DNA from: an uncultured Bacteroidia bacterium
GTDB lineage: Bacteria > Bacteroidota > Bacteroidia > Bacteroidales > CAJPTX01
DNA: 64,000 bases
NCBI GenBank assembly: GCA_938038735.1
Contig: CALHSW010000076.1
Coordinates: 1 to 64,000 of the forward strand
Direction: 5' to 3'
Shown: one piece after another, positions 17,548 to 25,734 of the stretch
Position numbering within the stretch: position 1 is the first letter of the stretch
Layout of the letters: each line of letters opens with the position of its first letter
Translations under genes and position numbers: made by a program
The notes under the pieces: generated by a model
Seen by the model: only the letters and a program-made list of their open reading frames with translations
What the model was told of the DNA's origin: nothing
Database searches by the model: none

Positions 17548-18455
17548 CGCCTATGGTTAAAGAGGAATTCCTTCTCCTCGGTGGTCAACGCCCCGTAGCC
17601 GCCCTTGGCAAGCTTGTCAAGGATGGCCTTGAGCTGCTTCTCATCTTGCTCCTGATGCTGCGAAGCCGAGTTCTGAGATGAAGATGTCGCGTTCGCGTAC
17701 TGCTTACGCTTCCGATTCTCACTGCCTTTTCCCTTGAAAGAAAACGTTTTGTGGGTACGTTGGTGCGGGCGTTTTTTGCCCCTTATTCTTTTCAAGAAAC
17801 GCAGGGTTGGCCCGTAGAGCAAGCCGACGGCTGCGCCTCCGATATGCGCAATGTGTCCGCCTGCATTTGCACCCGTAACGCTCAGCAGGTCAATGGCCAC
17901 CACAATGATGGCGAAGTAGCGAAGCTCGAGCCTTACTAACGCCCAAATGTATACCTTCTCCCGCGGCCTCTGCATGGTGATGGCTAGCATTACGGCCATT
18001 GCTGCCCCCGATGCCCCGAGGATATAGGATATTGAGGCAGCTCCGTGGAAGTATGGAAACACCGCGTAGGCAAGCATGCAGAGCAGATTCCCGATAATGC
18101 CTCCGAGGAGGTACACCCTCAGCAGTTCCCGCGCCGAGTAGTGTTGCAGGAATAGGCGACCGAAGAACCATAGCCATATCATATTGAAAAGGATGTGCCA
18201 TACCCCTTCGTGGAAAAAGATGGAGGTTACCAAGGTCCATGGTGCTAAAAGCAGACGGGAGAAATCGGTGGGCATGGCGAGCAGCCGAAACGGCATGCGG
18301 GAGGCAGACCCAAAGAGAATTAGCGATTTGTCAACAATATTGTAGACTAAAAAAATGGCAAGGTTAATGCCGATAAGCCATACCAGCATGGGCGGGAAAT
18401 TATTTTTCCTCGCCCATGAGTTCACCTTATACGTAGTATTGTCGAATAGAGCCAT
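17544..18455 (-). CDS. Rhomboid intramembrane serine protease (second of two)
   Basis: Cleaves membrane proteins within the bilayer. The HxxxxHxxxN segment (HEGVWHILFNMIWLW), the catalytic GASGA (serine) and the partner histidine in AHIGGAAVGLLYG are all present, across about six membrane helices. A basic stretch follows, then a short C-terminal helical motif (GGYGALTTEEKEFLFNHRR) seen in many Bacteroidota rhomboids. I start at the ATG at 18455 (MALFDNTTYKVNSW). A longer frame to 18524 adds 23 residues lying wholly inside the preceding gene. It overlaps that gene by 29 bases, suggesting coupled translation. Confidence 0.9.
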   Translation of the reverse strand: MALFDNTTYKVNSWARKNNFPPMLVWLIGINLAIFLVYNIVDKSLILFGSASRMPFRLLAMPTDFSRLLLAPWTLVTSIFFHEGVWHILFNMIWLWFFGRLFLQHYSARELLRVYLLGGIIGNLLCMLAYAVFPYFHGAASISYILGASGAAMAVMLAITMQRPREKVYIWALVRLELRYFAIIVVAIDLLSVTGANAGGHIAHIGGAAVGLLYGPTLRFLKRIRGKKRPHQRTHKTFSFKGKGSENRKRKQYANATSSSQNSASQHQEQDEKQLKAILDKLAKGGYGALTTEEKEFLFNHRR

Positions 18456-19233
18456 TGCGTTTCCAGTAGCGTAGGAGTAGATAGCCGAAGAGCATGCCGC
18501 CAACGTGCGCAAAGTGCGCCACACCGCTGCCCGGCTGCATAAATCCTAGGTAAACCTCGATGAGACCAAATATGATTACAAACCATTTTGCCTTGATGGG
18601 TATCGGCGGAAAGAGCAGAAAAATCCGCACGTTGGGGAATAGCACCCCAAAGGCCAACAGAATTCCATAGACCGCGCCAGATGCACCTACGGTCGGTATG
18701 TCCATCACCCGATGGATGCACTGGTACATAATGGTGCCACCCGTGGAGGCATCCGTAACGGTGCTCGCCGGCACGTTCAGCATGTTAGGAAAATAGTTAT
18801 CCATGAACGCCGCGAATGCCTCGGGGGAAAAGTTTAGCATCACCTCATTGGCGGCGCGCTGCATGGGGTAAATTTGTAGGAACAGAACGAATAGATGCAG
18901 CGACATAGCTCCTAGGCCCGTGAAGAGGTAGTAGAACAAGAAGCGTTTGCTGCCGAACGCATGCTCCAGCGTGCGGCCGAACATCCAAAGAGCAAACATG
19001 TTGAAGAACAGATGCGATAGGCCCGAGTGCATAAGCATGTAGCTGACGAGCTGCCACGGTCTAAAGTATTCGCTCTCTGGGTAGTGCAGCCCTAGGAGTT
19101 CAATGAGGTCAAAGTGGAATACGCGGCTGGCCGTATAGGTGGCGACCAGCATGACCACGTTGATGATGATTAAATTGCTCATCACGGGTGTCTGGCGCAT
19201 GAAATCCGGTTGACTAGAAGTGAAGCTTGACAT
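18427..19233 (-). CDS. Rhomboid intramembrane serine protease (first of two)
   Basis: A 268-residue rhomboid with HSGLSHLFFNMFALW, catalytic VGASGAVYG and HFAHVGGMLFGYLL, so the Ser-His dyad is intact. About six helices are visible. A longer loop between helices (about 120-170) distinguishes it from its downstream neighbour. Tandem rhomboid genes after mutL are, from memory, common in Bacteroidota. Substrates are unknown. Confidence 0.91.
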   Translation of the reverse strand: MSSFTSSQPDFMRQTPVMSNLIIINVVMLVATYTASRVFHFDLIELLGLHYPESEYFRPWQLVSYMLMHSGLSHLFFNMFALWMFGRTLEHAFGSKRFLFYYLFTGLGAMSLHLFVLFLQIYPMQRAANEVMLNFSPEAFAAFMDNYFPNMLNVPASTVTDASTGGTIMYQCIHRVMDIPTVGASGAVYGILLAFGVLFPNVRIFLLFPPIPIKAKWFVIIFGLIEVYLGFMQPGSGVAHFAHVGGMLFGYLLLRYWKRNGSIRQYYV

Positions 19234-19245
19234 CTGTTTTGTTTT

Positions 19246-21051
19246 CTATTTGGATGCAGCAGAGGCGAAAAGATCCTTCACCCCATCCTCGTTGAGCAGT
19301 ATATACGTTGGGGAGCCGAGAGGGTCAATGGCGGGCGCATGGCAGGCGAAGAGGTCGTGGAGCAGCGTCTGTAGCTGTTGCTCCGCGAGGGACTGCGCCC
19401 TACCAATGGCGGCGGCAAAGGCCAAGTGCTTCAGGTAGTCATCATGCGCCTCGGCGTGTGCCGATTCGTTGGTGGAGTGGTCTGTATCTAACATTTCTAC
19501 TACAAGGTCGGCACACTTATCGGGTGATAGCCAGTGGGGTATTGCGAGCAGGGATAGGGTGGAGGTGGCATCCTGCTGCTGAACGGCGAAGCCCAACTTT
19601 TGCGCCTCTGGAATGAAGTCTTGCAGCACGGCGCGTTGGGTAGCGTTAAGGGGAATGGTAATCGGCATGGCAAGGCGCTGCGAAACGCCATGCTGAGGCG
19701 CTGCCGCGCAGAGCTGCTCGTAGAGAATACGGGCGTGCGCCCTATGCTGATCCACGATGGCAACAAGCCCCTCGCCCATTGGGGTCACGATGTAGTGGTC
19801 TGCAAGCTGGAAAGCTTTGCTTAGGGCGGCTTGCGACGTGAGCGAGGGCGGCTGCGAAAGGCTGTTCATCTGCGAAGGAATGGCCCTGCGCATACTTCCG
19901 TCCCCGGTTGGTTTTGCCGTATTGGGCATTCGCCAAGGAGCATCGGCCAGCGCGCTCGCCGACTCCGTGCGCTCCTGCTCCGAGATAGAGAAAAAGGAGG
20001 AGGGCGGGAAGAAACTGCTAGAGGTGAGCGGCGGTGTGCTGAAATCTATCTGCGGCATGCCGCTATGCTTCCCGAGCACCTCCCGCACGGCGGAGTGCAG
20101 CAGCTGCCATATCACTTGGTCGTTTTCAAATTTAATCTCCGTTTTCTGCGGGTGGATATTCACGTCGATGGTAGCGGGGTCAACTGTGAAGAAAACGAAG
20201 AAGATAGGCATCATGTCGGTGGCTATCAGCTTCTCGAATGCGGCGTAGATGGCCCTATTGAGGGCGGGGTTACGCATGAAGCGTGCGTTGACGAAGAGGA
20301 ACTGCTCCCCGGCTCTCCGCTTTGCCGCTTTGGGCGTTCCGATAAACCCCTCAATGTCCACAAGGTCAGTGTGAACGGTTATGGGGAGGAGGTTCTTTTC
20401 GAGCTTCTGCCCGAAGAGGGCGAGAATGCGCTCCTTGCGATTGGATACGTGTAGGTCGTATAGCACCGCGCTATCGTGCGATAGGCGCATAGCCACCTGC
20501 GGGTTGGCTAGCGCAACACGTTGAAACTCGCTGACAATATGCTTTAGCTCCACGGAAGTACTCTTCAGGAAGCGCCGCCTCGCCGGTACATTGAAGAAGA
20601 GGTTCCGTACAAAAAAGTTTGTGCCAACAGGCGCAGCCACGGGGGTGTGGTCAAGCACCTTAGACGCCGCAAGCGTTACCTGCGTACCCATCTCATCCTC
20701 AGCGCGCCGCGTTATGAGCGTTACCTCAGCCACGGCGGCAATTGAGGCGAGAGCCTCTCCGCGGAAGCCCATAGTGGCAATGGCACTAAGGTCGTGCGCC
20801 TCATGAATTTTTGACGTAGCGTGGCGTTCAAAGCATAGCCGCGCGTCGGTGTGCGACATACCCTGCCCGTTGTCCACCACCTGAATTCCCGCCTTCCCCG
20901 CGTCGAACGCATTGAGCTGTATTGCCGATGCACCCGCATCGATGCTATTCTCCAGCAGCTCCTTCACCACGGAGGCGGGGCGCTGCACCACCTCCCCCGC
21001 GGCGATTTGGTTCGCTACGCTGTCCGGCAAAAGGTTGATGATATCCGACAT
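19246..21051 (-). CDS. mutL: DNA mismatch repair protein MutL
   Basis: Links mismatch recognition by MutS to strand incision and removal. It is 601 residues. The GHKL ATPase domain shows NQIAAGEVVQRPASVVKELL, DNGQGM and GFRGEALASIAAV. The C-terminal domain carries DQHRAHARILYE at the position of the endonuclease motif DQHA(X)2E(X)4E; the first glutamate is replaced by alanine. The linker is Ser/Pro-rich. It is the second gene of a six-gene reverse-strand operon, 8 bases after the small membrane protein. The consensus mutation is treated separately as a finding. Confidence 0.96.
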   Translation of the reverse strand: MSDIINLLPDSVANQIAAGEVVQRPASVVKELLENSIDAGASAIQLNAFDAGKAGIQVVDNGQGMSHTDARLCFERHATSKIHEAHDLSAIATMGFRGEALASIAAVAEVTLITRRAEDEMGTQVTLAASKVLDHTPVAAPVGTNFFVRNLFFNVPARRRFLKSTSVELKHIVSEFQRVALANPQVAMRLSHDSAVLYDLHVSNRKERILALFGQKLEKNLLPITVHTDLVDIEGFIGTPKAAKRRAGEQFLFVNARFMRNPALNRAIYAAFEKLIATDMMPIFFVFFTVDPATIDVNIHPQKTEIKFENDQVIWQLLHSAVREVLGKHSGMPQIDFSTPPLTSSSFFPPSSFFSISEQERTESASALADAPWRMPNTAKPTGDGSMRRAIPSQMNSLSQPPSLTSQAALSKAFQLADHYIVTPMGEGLVAIVDQHRAHARILYEQLCAAAPQHGVSQRLAMPITIPLNATQRAVLQDFIPEAQKLGFAVQQQDATSTLSLLAIPHWLSPDKCADLVVEMLDTDHSTNESAHAEAHDDYLKHLAFAAAIGRAQSLAEQQLQTLLHDLFACHAPAIDPLGSPTYILLNEDGVKDLFASAASK

Positions 21052-21059
21052 CTTCCTTT

Positions 21060-21347
21060 CTAGAGTCTCAAGTAAACGTAGAACACTAGCACCAGCACGC
21101 CAAAAATGATTAGCGTACGCACCCCCTGCGCCCGTCGCGGGGAGTGTGAACGCTGGGCCCGCGCGGAGTCAAAGGCCATGCGCATGCGCACCTGCGCCAG
21201 CCCGCTTGTAGCGTCCGTTTGCTCGCCACGCTCTAGACGTGCAGCCTCTTCGAGAGCCCTGATACGCTCCTTGCGCGGATCGTAGTAGCGCGCCTTGAAG
21301 TCAAACTGCCTCGGTTTTCGGGTTGCAAAAGGACTATAAATTCCCAT
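21060..21347 (-). CDS. Small protein with C-terminal membrane helix
   Basis: A 95-residue protein starting at the ATG at 21347 (MGIYSPFATRKPRQFDFKAR). It has a basic N terminus (YYDPRKERIRALE), a hydrophilic middle and a C-terminal transmembrane helix (TLIIFGVLVLVFYVYL), so it should be tail-anchored in the inner membrane. The longer frame to 21416 would include the promoter -7 box and is rejected. Small genes of this shape precede mutL in other Bacteroidota, as I recall; the function is unknown. Confidence 0.75.
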   Translation of the reverse strand: MGIYSPFATRKPRQFDFKARYYDPRKERIRALEEAARLERGEQTDATSGLAQVRMRMAFDSARAQRSHSPRRAQGVRTLIIFGVLVLVFYVYLRL

Positions 21348-21369
21348 CTCTATTCCATTGAATCGTTTG

Positions 21370-21377
21370 CAAAGGTA
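21370..21377 (-). promoter_or_regulatory. -7 element of the mutL operon promoter
   Basis: The reverse strand reads TACCTTTG, a perfect TAnnTTTG box, 22 bases before the ATG at 21347. No clear TTTG lies at the -33 position. Confidence 0.55.
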
Positions 21378-21485
21378 GTGAATTTTCGTCTTCTCCCCCA
21401 TGGGGCTTTTCCCCATTGGCGATACGAAGCGTTACGCCTACTTGCGCTGCTAGTGCTGTACAGCTCTTCTTACGCCGCACCAATG

Positions 21486-23861
21486 CTAGTACAGCGTTCC
21501 TCGGTCTGTATCCTCATTCTCCAAGCTGCGTCGGGGTCGGTAATCATTCCCCGCCGAGAAGTAGTAGCTAACGGTAAGGCTCGCCTTCCAATGCTCATCC
21601 TGCTCCGTTGTCCTCTGCCACTGATACAAGTCAAAAACATCGTGGCTTACCGTTTCGTAGCTGACGGCCCTAAACATGTACTCCAATGCCAGGTAGATGC
21701 TCCACGAATCGTTACCCCAAAACCCCATTAATGAGGTTGATTCGTGATTCTTAGTGTACGAGCCCTGCGAGAGCGCGCTGTACGGGATAGAAACATCTCC
21801 CTGCGCGCCCCATCCCTGGTATTGAAACGAAATGCTCGCCCCCGCAGGGAAGGAGAAACCGGATGCCGCCTTCTCCTTAGTAAACTGGAATAGCGAGTAG
21901 CACGCCTTTGCGTATGGGCTAAGGGTAAGCCTATCATCTCCGAGGGGCTTAATGGATAGGCTGAGGCTCAGCTCGGCAAGCTGGGAGAATTGGCCGTTGT
22001 TTGCTTGCGTGACCATAGCCTTCCTCCCGCCAATGTCAGCCAGCCCATAGCCTACGTACCAAAATCTATGCGTGTACCCATACCTCGCGGCACTTCGGAT
22101 GGCGATGTAAGCATTACGCCACATGTAGGAGAGCTGCGCCATGGCATCGTAGCTATTCTTCAGCATGGGATTGTTACGCCGGTATAAATCCTCCCGGATT
22201 TGAATTGTGGCTTCCGTGGTCTCCCCGAACTCCGGGATGTTGTTCTGCGTCCCTAGGTCAAGCCGTAGGCGGCTGTTATGCGGCAGGTACCATCCGAACG
22301 ACACGCTAGGGTTGAAGGTCCAGTGCACCTGCGATTGGTCAAGCCCCCGGTGGCTGGATACGTAATGTACATTCACCGCGGGCACCGCCCGAAAGAAAAA
22401 ATTGTTGCGCGATATGCTCCACGCTGCGTAAGCGCGGTCACGCAGCTGGTGCTGTTGATCAATTGCGTTAAGCGCATCCGATTGATTGATAGAAATTTTA
22501 GCATGCGAGAACATCAACGTTGTTCCGGCGTTGAATGCCATCTTCCCAATCGGCAATTCGTAGTCAAGCTGGGCAATGATGGAGTTCTTATCAGTTTTGG
22601 CATTCAAATCGTTGGCCATCACGCCCTCTTCCTTCGCAGCGATTAGGTACTCGTGTGCCGCATATTTGGTGTAGCTGTTTGCATTCGTATACACCACGTT
22701 AGCCGTAAGTTTATCGTTCCGCTTCGCAAAGTAGTGGTCGTAGTACAAATCCACCACATGCACAAGCGAACCGTTGTTCGATAGCTGGGTCCCGCGGCGT
22801 TGCTGCCTATTATTGCCGAGTAGCACGAGTCCCTCGTACGTGTTGGGATTGCTAAACTGATCCCACCTGCCTGAATAAAAAACCTCGAGAAACTGTTTTT
22901 TAGGCTCGTTGTAGGAGTAGCTTAACTTGAGAAAGGCATTGCTAGAAGTGAATTTACTTAGCCCTTCCACCTCGTACCTGTTTTGGCGCCATGTTGTGTA
23001 GTCCGTGATTTCCTCTCCAATCCTGCCCTTTCTTAGTTTTCTAAAAAAGCCTTTACTGAAAAGTTTGAATTGGTGCCCACCAGAGTTGTAGTTGTAGTAA
23101 ATCCGTCCCGAAACGTCCGACATCAGCGGGGCTGTGTAGACCTCGAACCCGGCGTGGTGGCCATCGTCAAGCGGTTTGGTAATCACATCGATTACAGGCT
23201 TGGTGGTGTTGTATCGCTCTGGAGCCACGTCGAAGTAGTCAATGTGAACAATCTTCGATGCGGAAATTGACCGTAGCTCCTGCATGGTTCCATGGTGTCC
23301 ATTGATGAGGATAAGGGGCGGCTCTCCGCCTATTGCTGAGGCAATCTCCCCATTGCCAGCCAGTTTGAGCTCGGGGAGTAGCAATGCAAGGTTAAAGCTA
23401 GTTTTTGCCTCGCGCATCTGCGCTGAGCTAAAGGAATAGCTTTGGCGATTGATTCCAACTTTCCGCAGGGCTGACACCCTCACTGCGTCCATCTCTACCG
23501 TTTTTGACTCTTTGGCCAAATTGAAATCACGCCGTGAAATACCAGCGATGCTATCGGTAGGAATTGTTTTGACGACCGCCTCAAACCCCACGTAGCACAC
23601 CTCTACGAGGTATTGCTTAGCGTAGGGCGGTTCTATATTGAGTACGTAGAACCCGCTCTTGTCCGTATAGGTAAAGCGTACCGGATTCGCCGTCACCGAA
23701 TCGGCATGTAGGGCAACGAGGGCCATCTCGGCCGGTGTCCCTTCCTCCAAAATGACATACCCATTTACCGCTTTCTTTTCTTTTGGCTCTTGCGCCAACG
23801 CCCCGCTACCCACAATGCTACATAGGGATAACACTAGTAGAAGTACTACAAATTTGCTCAT
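21486..23861 (-). CDS. Outer-membrane beta-barrel protein (TonB-receptor-like) of the RiPP locus
   Basis: The protein is 791 residues. It has a signal peptide (about 4-23, ending ALAQ), a carboxypeptidase-regulatory-like domain at about 30-115, a plug-like domain at about 130-245 (PPLILINGHHGTMQELRS) and a long C-terminal barrel rich in alternating aromatic strands. It ends in an aspartate/threonine-rich tail rather than a canonical terminal aromatic. This is the domain order of TonB-dependent receptor or 'outer membrane beta-barrel' proteins, but it is not SusC-like in length. It follows the radical SAM gene by only 9 bases, so both are almost certainly cotranscribed. I infer a role in export, uptake or surface display of the modified peptide. 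No terminator was recognised after it. Confidence 0.82.
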   Translation of the reverse strand: MSKFVVLLLVLSLCSIVGSGALAQEPKEKKAVNGYVILEEGTPAEMALVALHADSVTANPVRFTYTDKSGFYVLNIEPPYAKQYLVEVCYVGFEAVVKTIPTDSIAGISRRDFNLAKESKTVEMDAVRVSALRKVGINRQSYSFSSAQMREAKTSFNLALLLPELKLAGNGEIASAIGGEPPLILINGHHGTMQELRSISASKIVHIDYFDVAPERYNTTKPVIDVITKPLDDGHHAGFEVYTAPLMSDVSGRIYYNYNSGGHQFKLFSKGFFRKLRKGRIGEEITDYTTWRQNRYEVEGLSKFTSSNAFLKLSYSYNEPKKQFLEVFYSGRWDQFSNPNTYEGLVLLGNNRQQRRGTQLSNNGSLVHVVDLYYDHYFAKRNDKLTANVVYTNANSYTKYAAHEYLIAAKEEGVMANDLNAKTDKNSIIAQLDYELPIGKMAFNAGTTLMFSHAKISINQSDALNAIDQQHQLRDRAYAAWSISRNNFFFRAVPAVNVHYVSSHRGLDQSQVHWTFNPSVSFGWYLPHNSRLRLDLGTQNNIPEFGETTEATIQIREDLYRRNNPMLKNSYDAMAQLSYMWRNAYIAIRSAARYGYTHRFWYVGYGLADIGGRKAMVTQANNGQFSQLAELSLSLSIKPLGDDRLTLSPYAKACYSLFQFTKEKAASGFSFPAGASISFQYQGWGAQGDVSIPYSALSQGSYTKNHESTSLMGFWGNDSWSIYLALEYMFRAVSYETVSHDVFDLYQWQRTTEQDEHWKASLTVSYYFSAGNDYRPRRSLENEDTDRGTLY

Positions 23862-23870
23862 GTAAGCTTG

Positions 23871-25373
23871 TCAGTTTATGTGCCAGTATGTATTAATCGG
23901 TTTTGGAGCCTTCGGGCATAGTGGATCAGGAAAAAAGCAATTATCCTCCCCATACGCCATGAGGACCGTCTTCCAGCACACCCCTCTCTCCCGCCGACAC
24001 GCATCAAAATCGTTGCATGTTCTACATGGACTATCGGATGGAATATTGCCCCTCTTCAAATAGAACAAGTCAAGCGCCTTTTGAGAATTCCACACCTCTA
24101 GGAGGCTTTTCTCTTTGAGGTCGCCTATAATGAATGTGGGATTATCGTAAAGCTCCTCGCAAATCGTCACCCTTCCATCTGGTAAAACTACCGCGCTCCT
24201 TGTGTTTGCTGTGCAAAACGCACGACTAGCAAAACGGCGGCTGGAGCTACGGTTCTCGAGAGAGTGTTCACCTTCAGAAAAGGTGAACCGTATCTGCGGA
24301 TACCTGCTTTTCACCTCTCCGTTAAGATGCACTGAGAGCGTATCTATTGCGCTTCGTGCAGCAGCATAGGCGGAGAAAGACTTCCTGTAGAGAGAATATC
24401 CAGCGGGTGAAAACGATATTTGTTTTACGCATGTATGCTCAGATAAAAATTCAACGAGAGCATCCATGCTCTGAATTGACGAGTTCTTATTGGTAATCAA
24501 CGAGTTGATCTGTACATGAACCCCCGCATTACTCAGCATGCCTAAAGCGTTTGACATGTCTCTGATGTATCGATTCCCTTGAACGCGAAGCAAAGCCGAA
24601 CTCGCTTCATAGTCCACAGTGTCCATTGAAATCTGAAATCGCGGTATGCCTAAGTCAATAATTTTCTCCGCAACATCTTCCTTAATTGGGATTTTCGTTG
24701 ATATGAGGGGAGAATATCCATGCGCAACGAGCGCTTTAACCACATCAAACCACTGTGGGTAAAGTAACACCTCTCCTCCATTGATGTCCACTTTAGCCAC
24801 TCCTTTTTCTGCTGCCTGTTCAATCAAATCCAAGACAGCCTCATATCCAAATGCGGGGTGGTTGGGTATGGGACGCCTTGCGTAGCAATATACGCAATCG
24901 GTTAAGCATTTAGTTGTCAAGACCACATTCAAATTCACAGGAACGCCCAACCTCTCTGGTGGAGTAAAGTCGTACGCTTCTGACGTAAATACATCTGGGT
25001 CGTACGACCTGAAAGTAAGACCGTCCCTTACTGGAACCAGCATGTACTGTGGCACGGTTTGCGTTGCGCTACCGATTCGATTGGATACAACTTCACTGTT
25101 ATTAATGTACAGACTTGCACAATCAACGCAGGCATCGAAGGGCACACCCAGCCTTTCCGATGCCTGTTGTGCTGCCTCTCGTAGCGTCCGCCTCCCATCG
25201 AAGCAAGCAAATAGAATAGCGGTTAGCAAATGGATATGTGTAAGAAAACCCTCCCTATGCGGTATCTCTTCGAATACCCTGCCGCCTTCGCAAAGCGTAC
25301 CCACTCCGCCATCGCGCCGCATACAGTAGTTAGGGTTGATACCAACAATCACATTTGAATCGATCCTTTCCAT
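23871..25373 (-). CDS. Radical SAM/SPASM peptide maturase
   Basis: Predicted to install radical-generated crosslinks on the 64-residue peptide encoded just upstream. It is 500 residues. The N-terminal about 100 residues resemble a PqqD-like RiPP recognition element (EEIPHREGFLTHIHLL, DGRRTLREAAQQASERL). The SAM-binding cluster is C156-X3-C160-X2-C163 (CLTDCVYC), and GGEVLLYP is the SAM-contact motif. A SPASM region binds auxiliary clusters: CTANTRSAVVLPDGRVTIC (C-X12-G-X4-C), then C-X2-C-X5-C and further cysteines to the C terminus. Enzymes of this build make thioether or C-C crosslinks in ranthipeptides, sactipeptides and related products. The start lacks a strong ribosome site. It sits 113 bases after the precursor stop. 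Confidence 0.92.
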   Translation of the reverse strand: MERIDSNVIVGINPNYCMRRDGGVGTLCEGGRVFEEIPHREGFLTHIHLLTAILFACFDGRRTLREAAQQASERLGVPFDACVDCASLYINNSEVVSNRIGSATQTVPQYMLVPVRDGLTFRSYDPDVFTSEAYDFTPPERLGVPVNLNVVLTTKCLTDCVYCYARRPIPNHPAFGYEAVLDLIEQAAEKGVAKVDINGGEVLLYPQWFDVVKALVAHGYSPLISTKIPIKEDVAEKIIDLGIPRFQISMDTVDYEASSALLRVQGNRYIRDMSNALGMLSNAGVHVQINSLITNKNSSIQSMDALVEFLSEHTCVKQISFSPAGYSLYRKSFSAYAAARSAIDTLSVHLNGEVKSRYPQIRFTFSEGEHSLENRSSSRRFASRAFCTANTRSAVVLPDGRVTICEELYDNPTFIIGDLKEKSLLEVWNSQKALDLFYLKRGNIPSDSPCRTCNDFDACRRERGVCWKTVLMAYGEDNCFFPDPLCPKAPKPINTYWHIN

Positions 25374-25486
25374 ATCCGAGCTAGGAGATGGCTACTTCGC
25401 TTACACCCAAAAGAAGCACGGCGAGACTCCGCGCTAACGTTCGCCGCTTCTCCCAAATTCTATTGAATACTAACTCAATGAATAGC

Positions 25487-25681
25487 CTATTTGTGACCTA
25501 TTTGCCCTGCATTTCCACCCGTCTTACTGCTCTCCTTGCATCCGTCCTTACAGCTTTCCCTACAACTCTCTTTGCAGCTGTCAAACCAGCAGTTAAACCA
25601 TCCAGAATCAGCCGACGTGCCGCCCGTTCCGCCAAGGATGTCAAGCTTCTCTTCCTGGGTAAACTCATCGATACTCTTCAT
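25487..25681 (-). CDS. RiPP precursor peptide with CXXX repeats
   Basis: A 64-residue peptide. The leader, MKSIDEFTQEEKLDILGGTGG, has the acidic-hydrophobic LDILGG form of Bacteroidales double-glycine natural-product leaders. The core has five cysteines, at 31, 36, 40, 44 and 48. From C36 on it is four tetrads of the pattern C-[KR]-[ED]-[SG] (CKES, CRES, CKDG, CKES), preceded by the aromatic segment WFNCWFDS. A Gly/Asn tail ends the peptide. GAAAGGGG (plus-strand 25689-25696) is 7 bases before the ATG. A longer frame to 25765 lacks leader logic and crosses the promoter, so it is rejected. Its position upstream of a radical SAM/SPASM gene makes it the likely substrate. Confidence 0.88.
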   Translation of the reverse strand: MKSIDEFTQEEKLDILGGTGGTSADSGWFNCWFDSCKESCRESCKDGCKESSKTGGNAGQIGHK

Positions 25682-25726
25682 AATTACGCCCCTTTCTCGT
25701 TTTATGTCTGTAACAATCAAACAGCA

Positions 25727-25734
25727 CAAAGTTA
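25727..25734 (-). promoter_or_regulatory. -7 element of the RiPP operon promoter
   Basis: The reverse strand reads TAACTTTG, a perfect TAnnTTTG, 45 bases before the precursor ATG. No TTTG is seen at exact -33 spacing; the nearest is 28 bases away. Confidence 0.5.
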
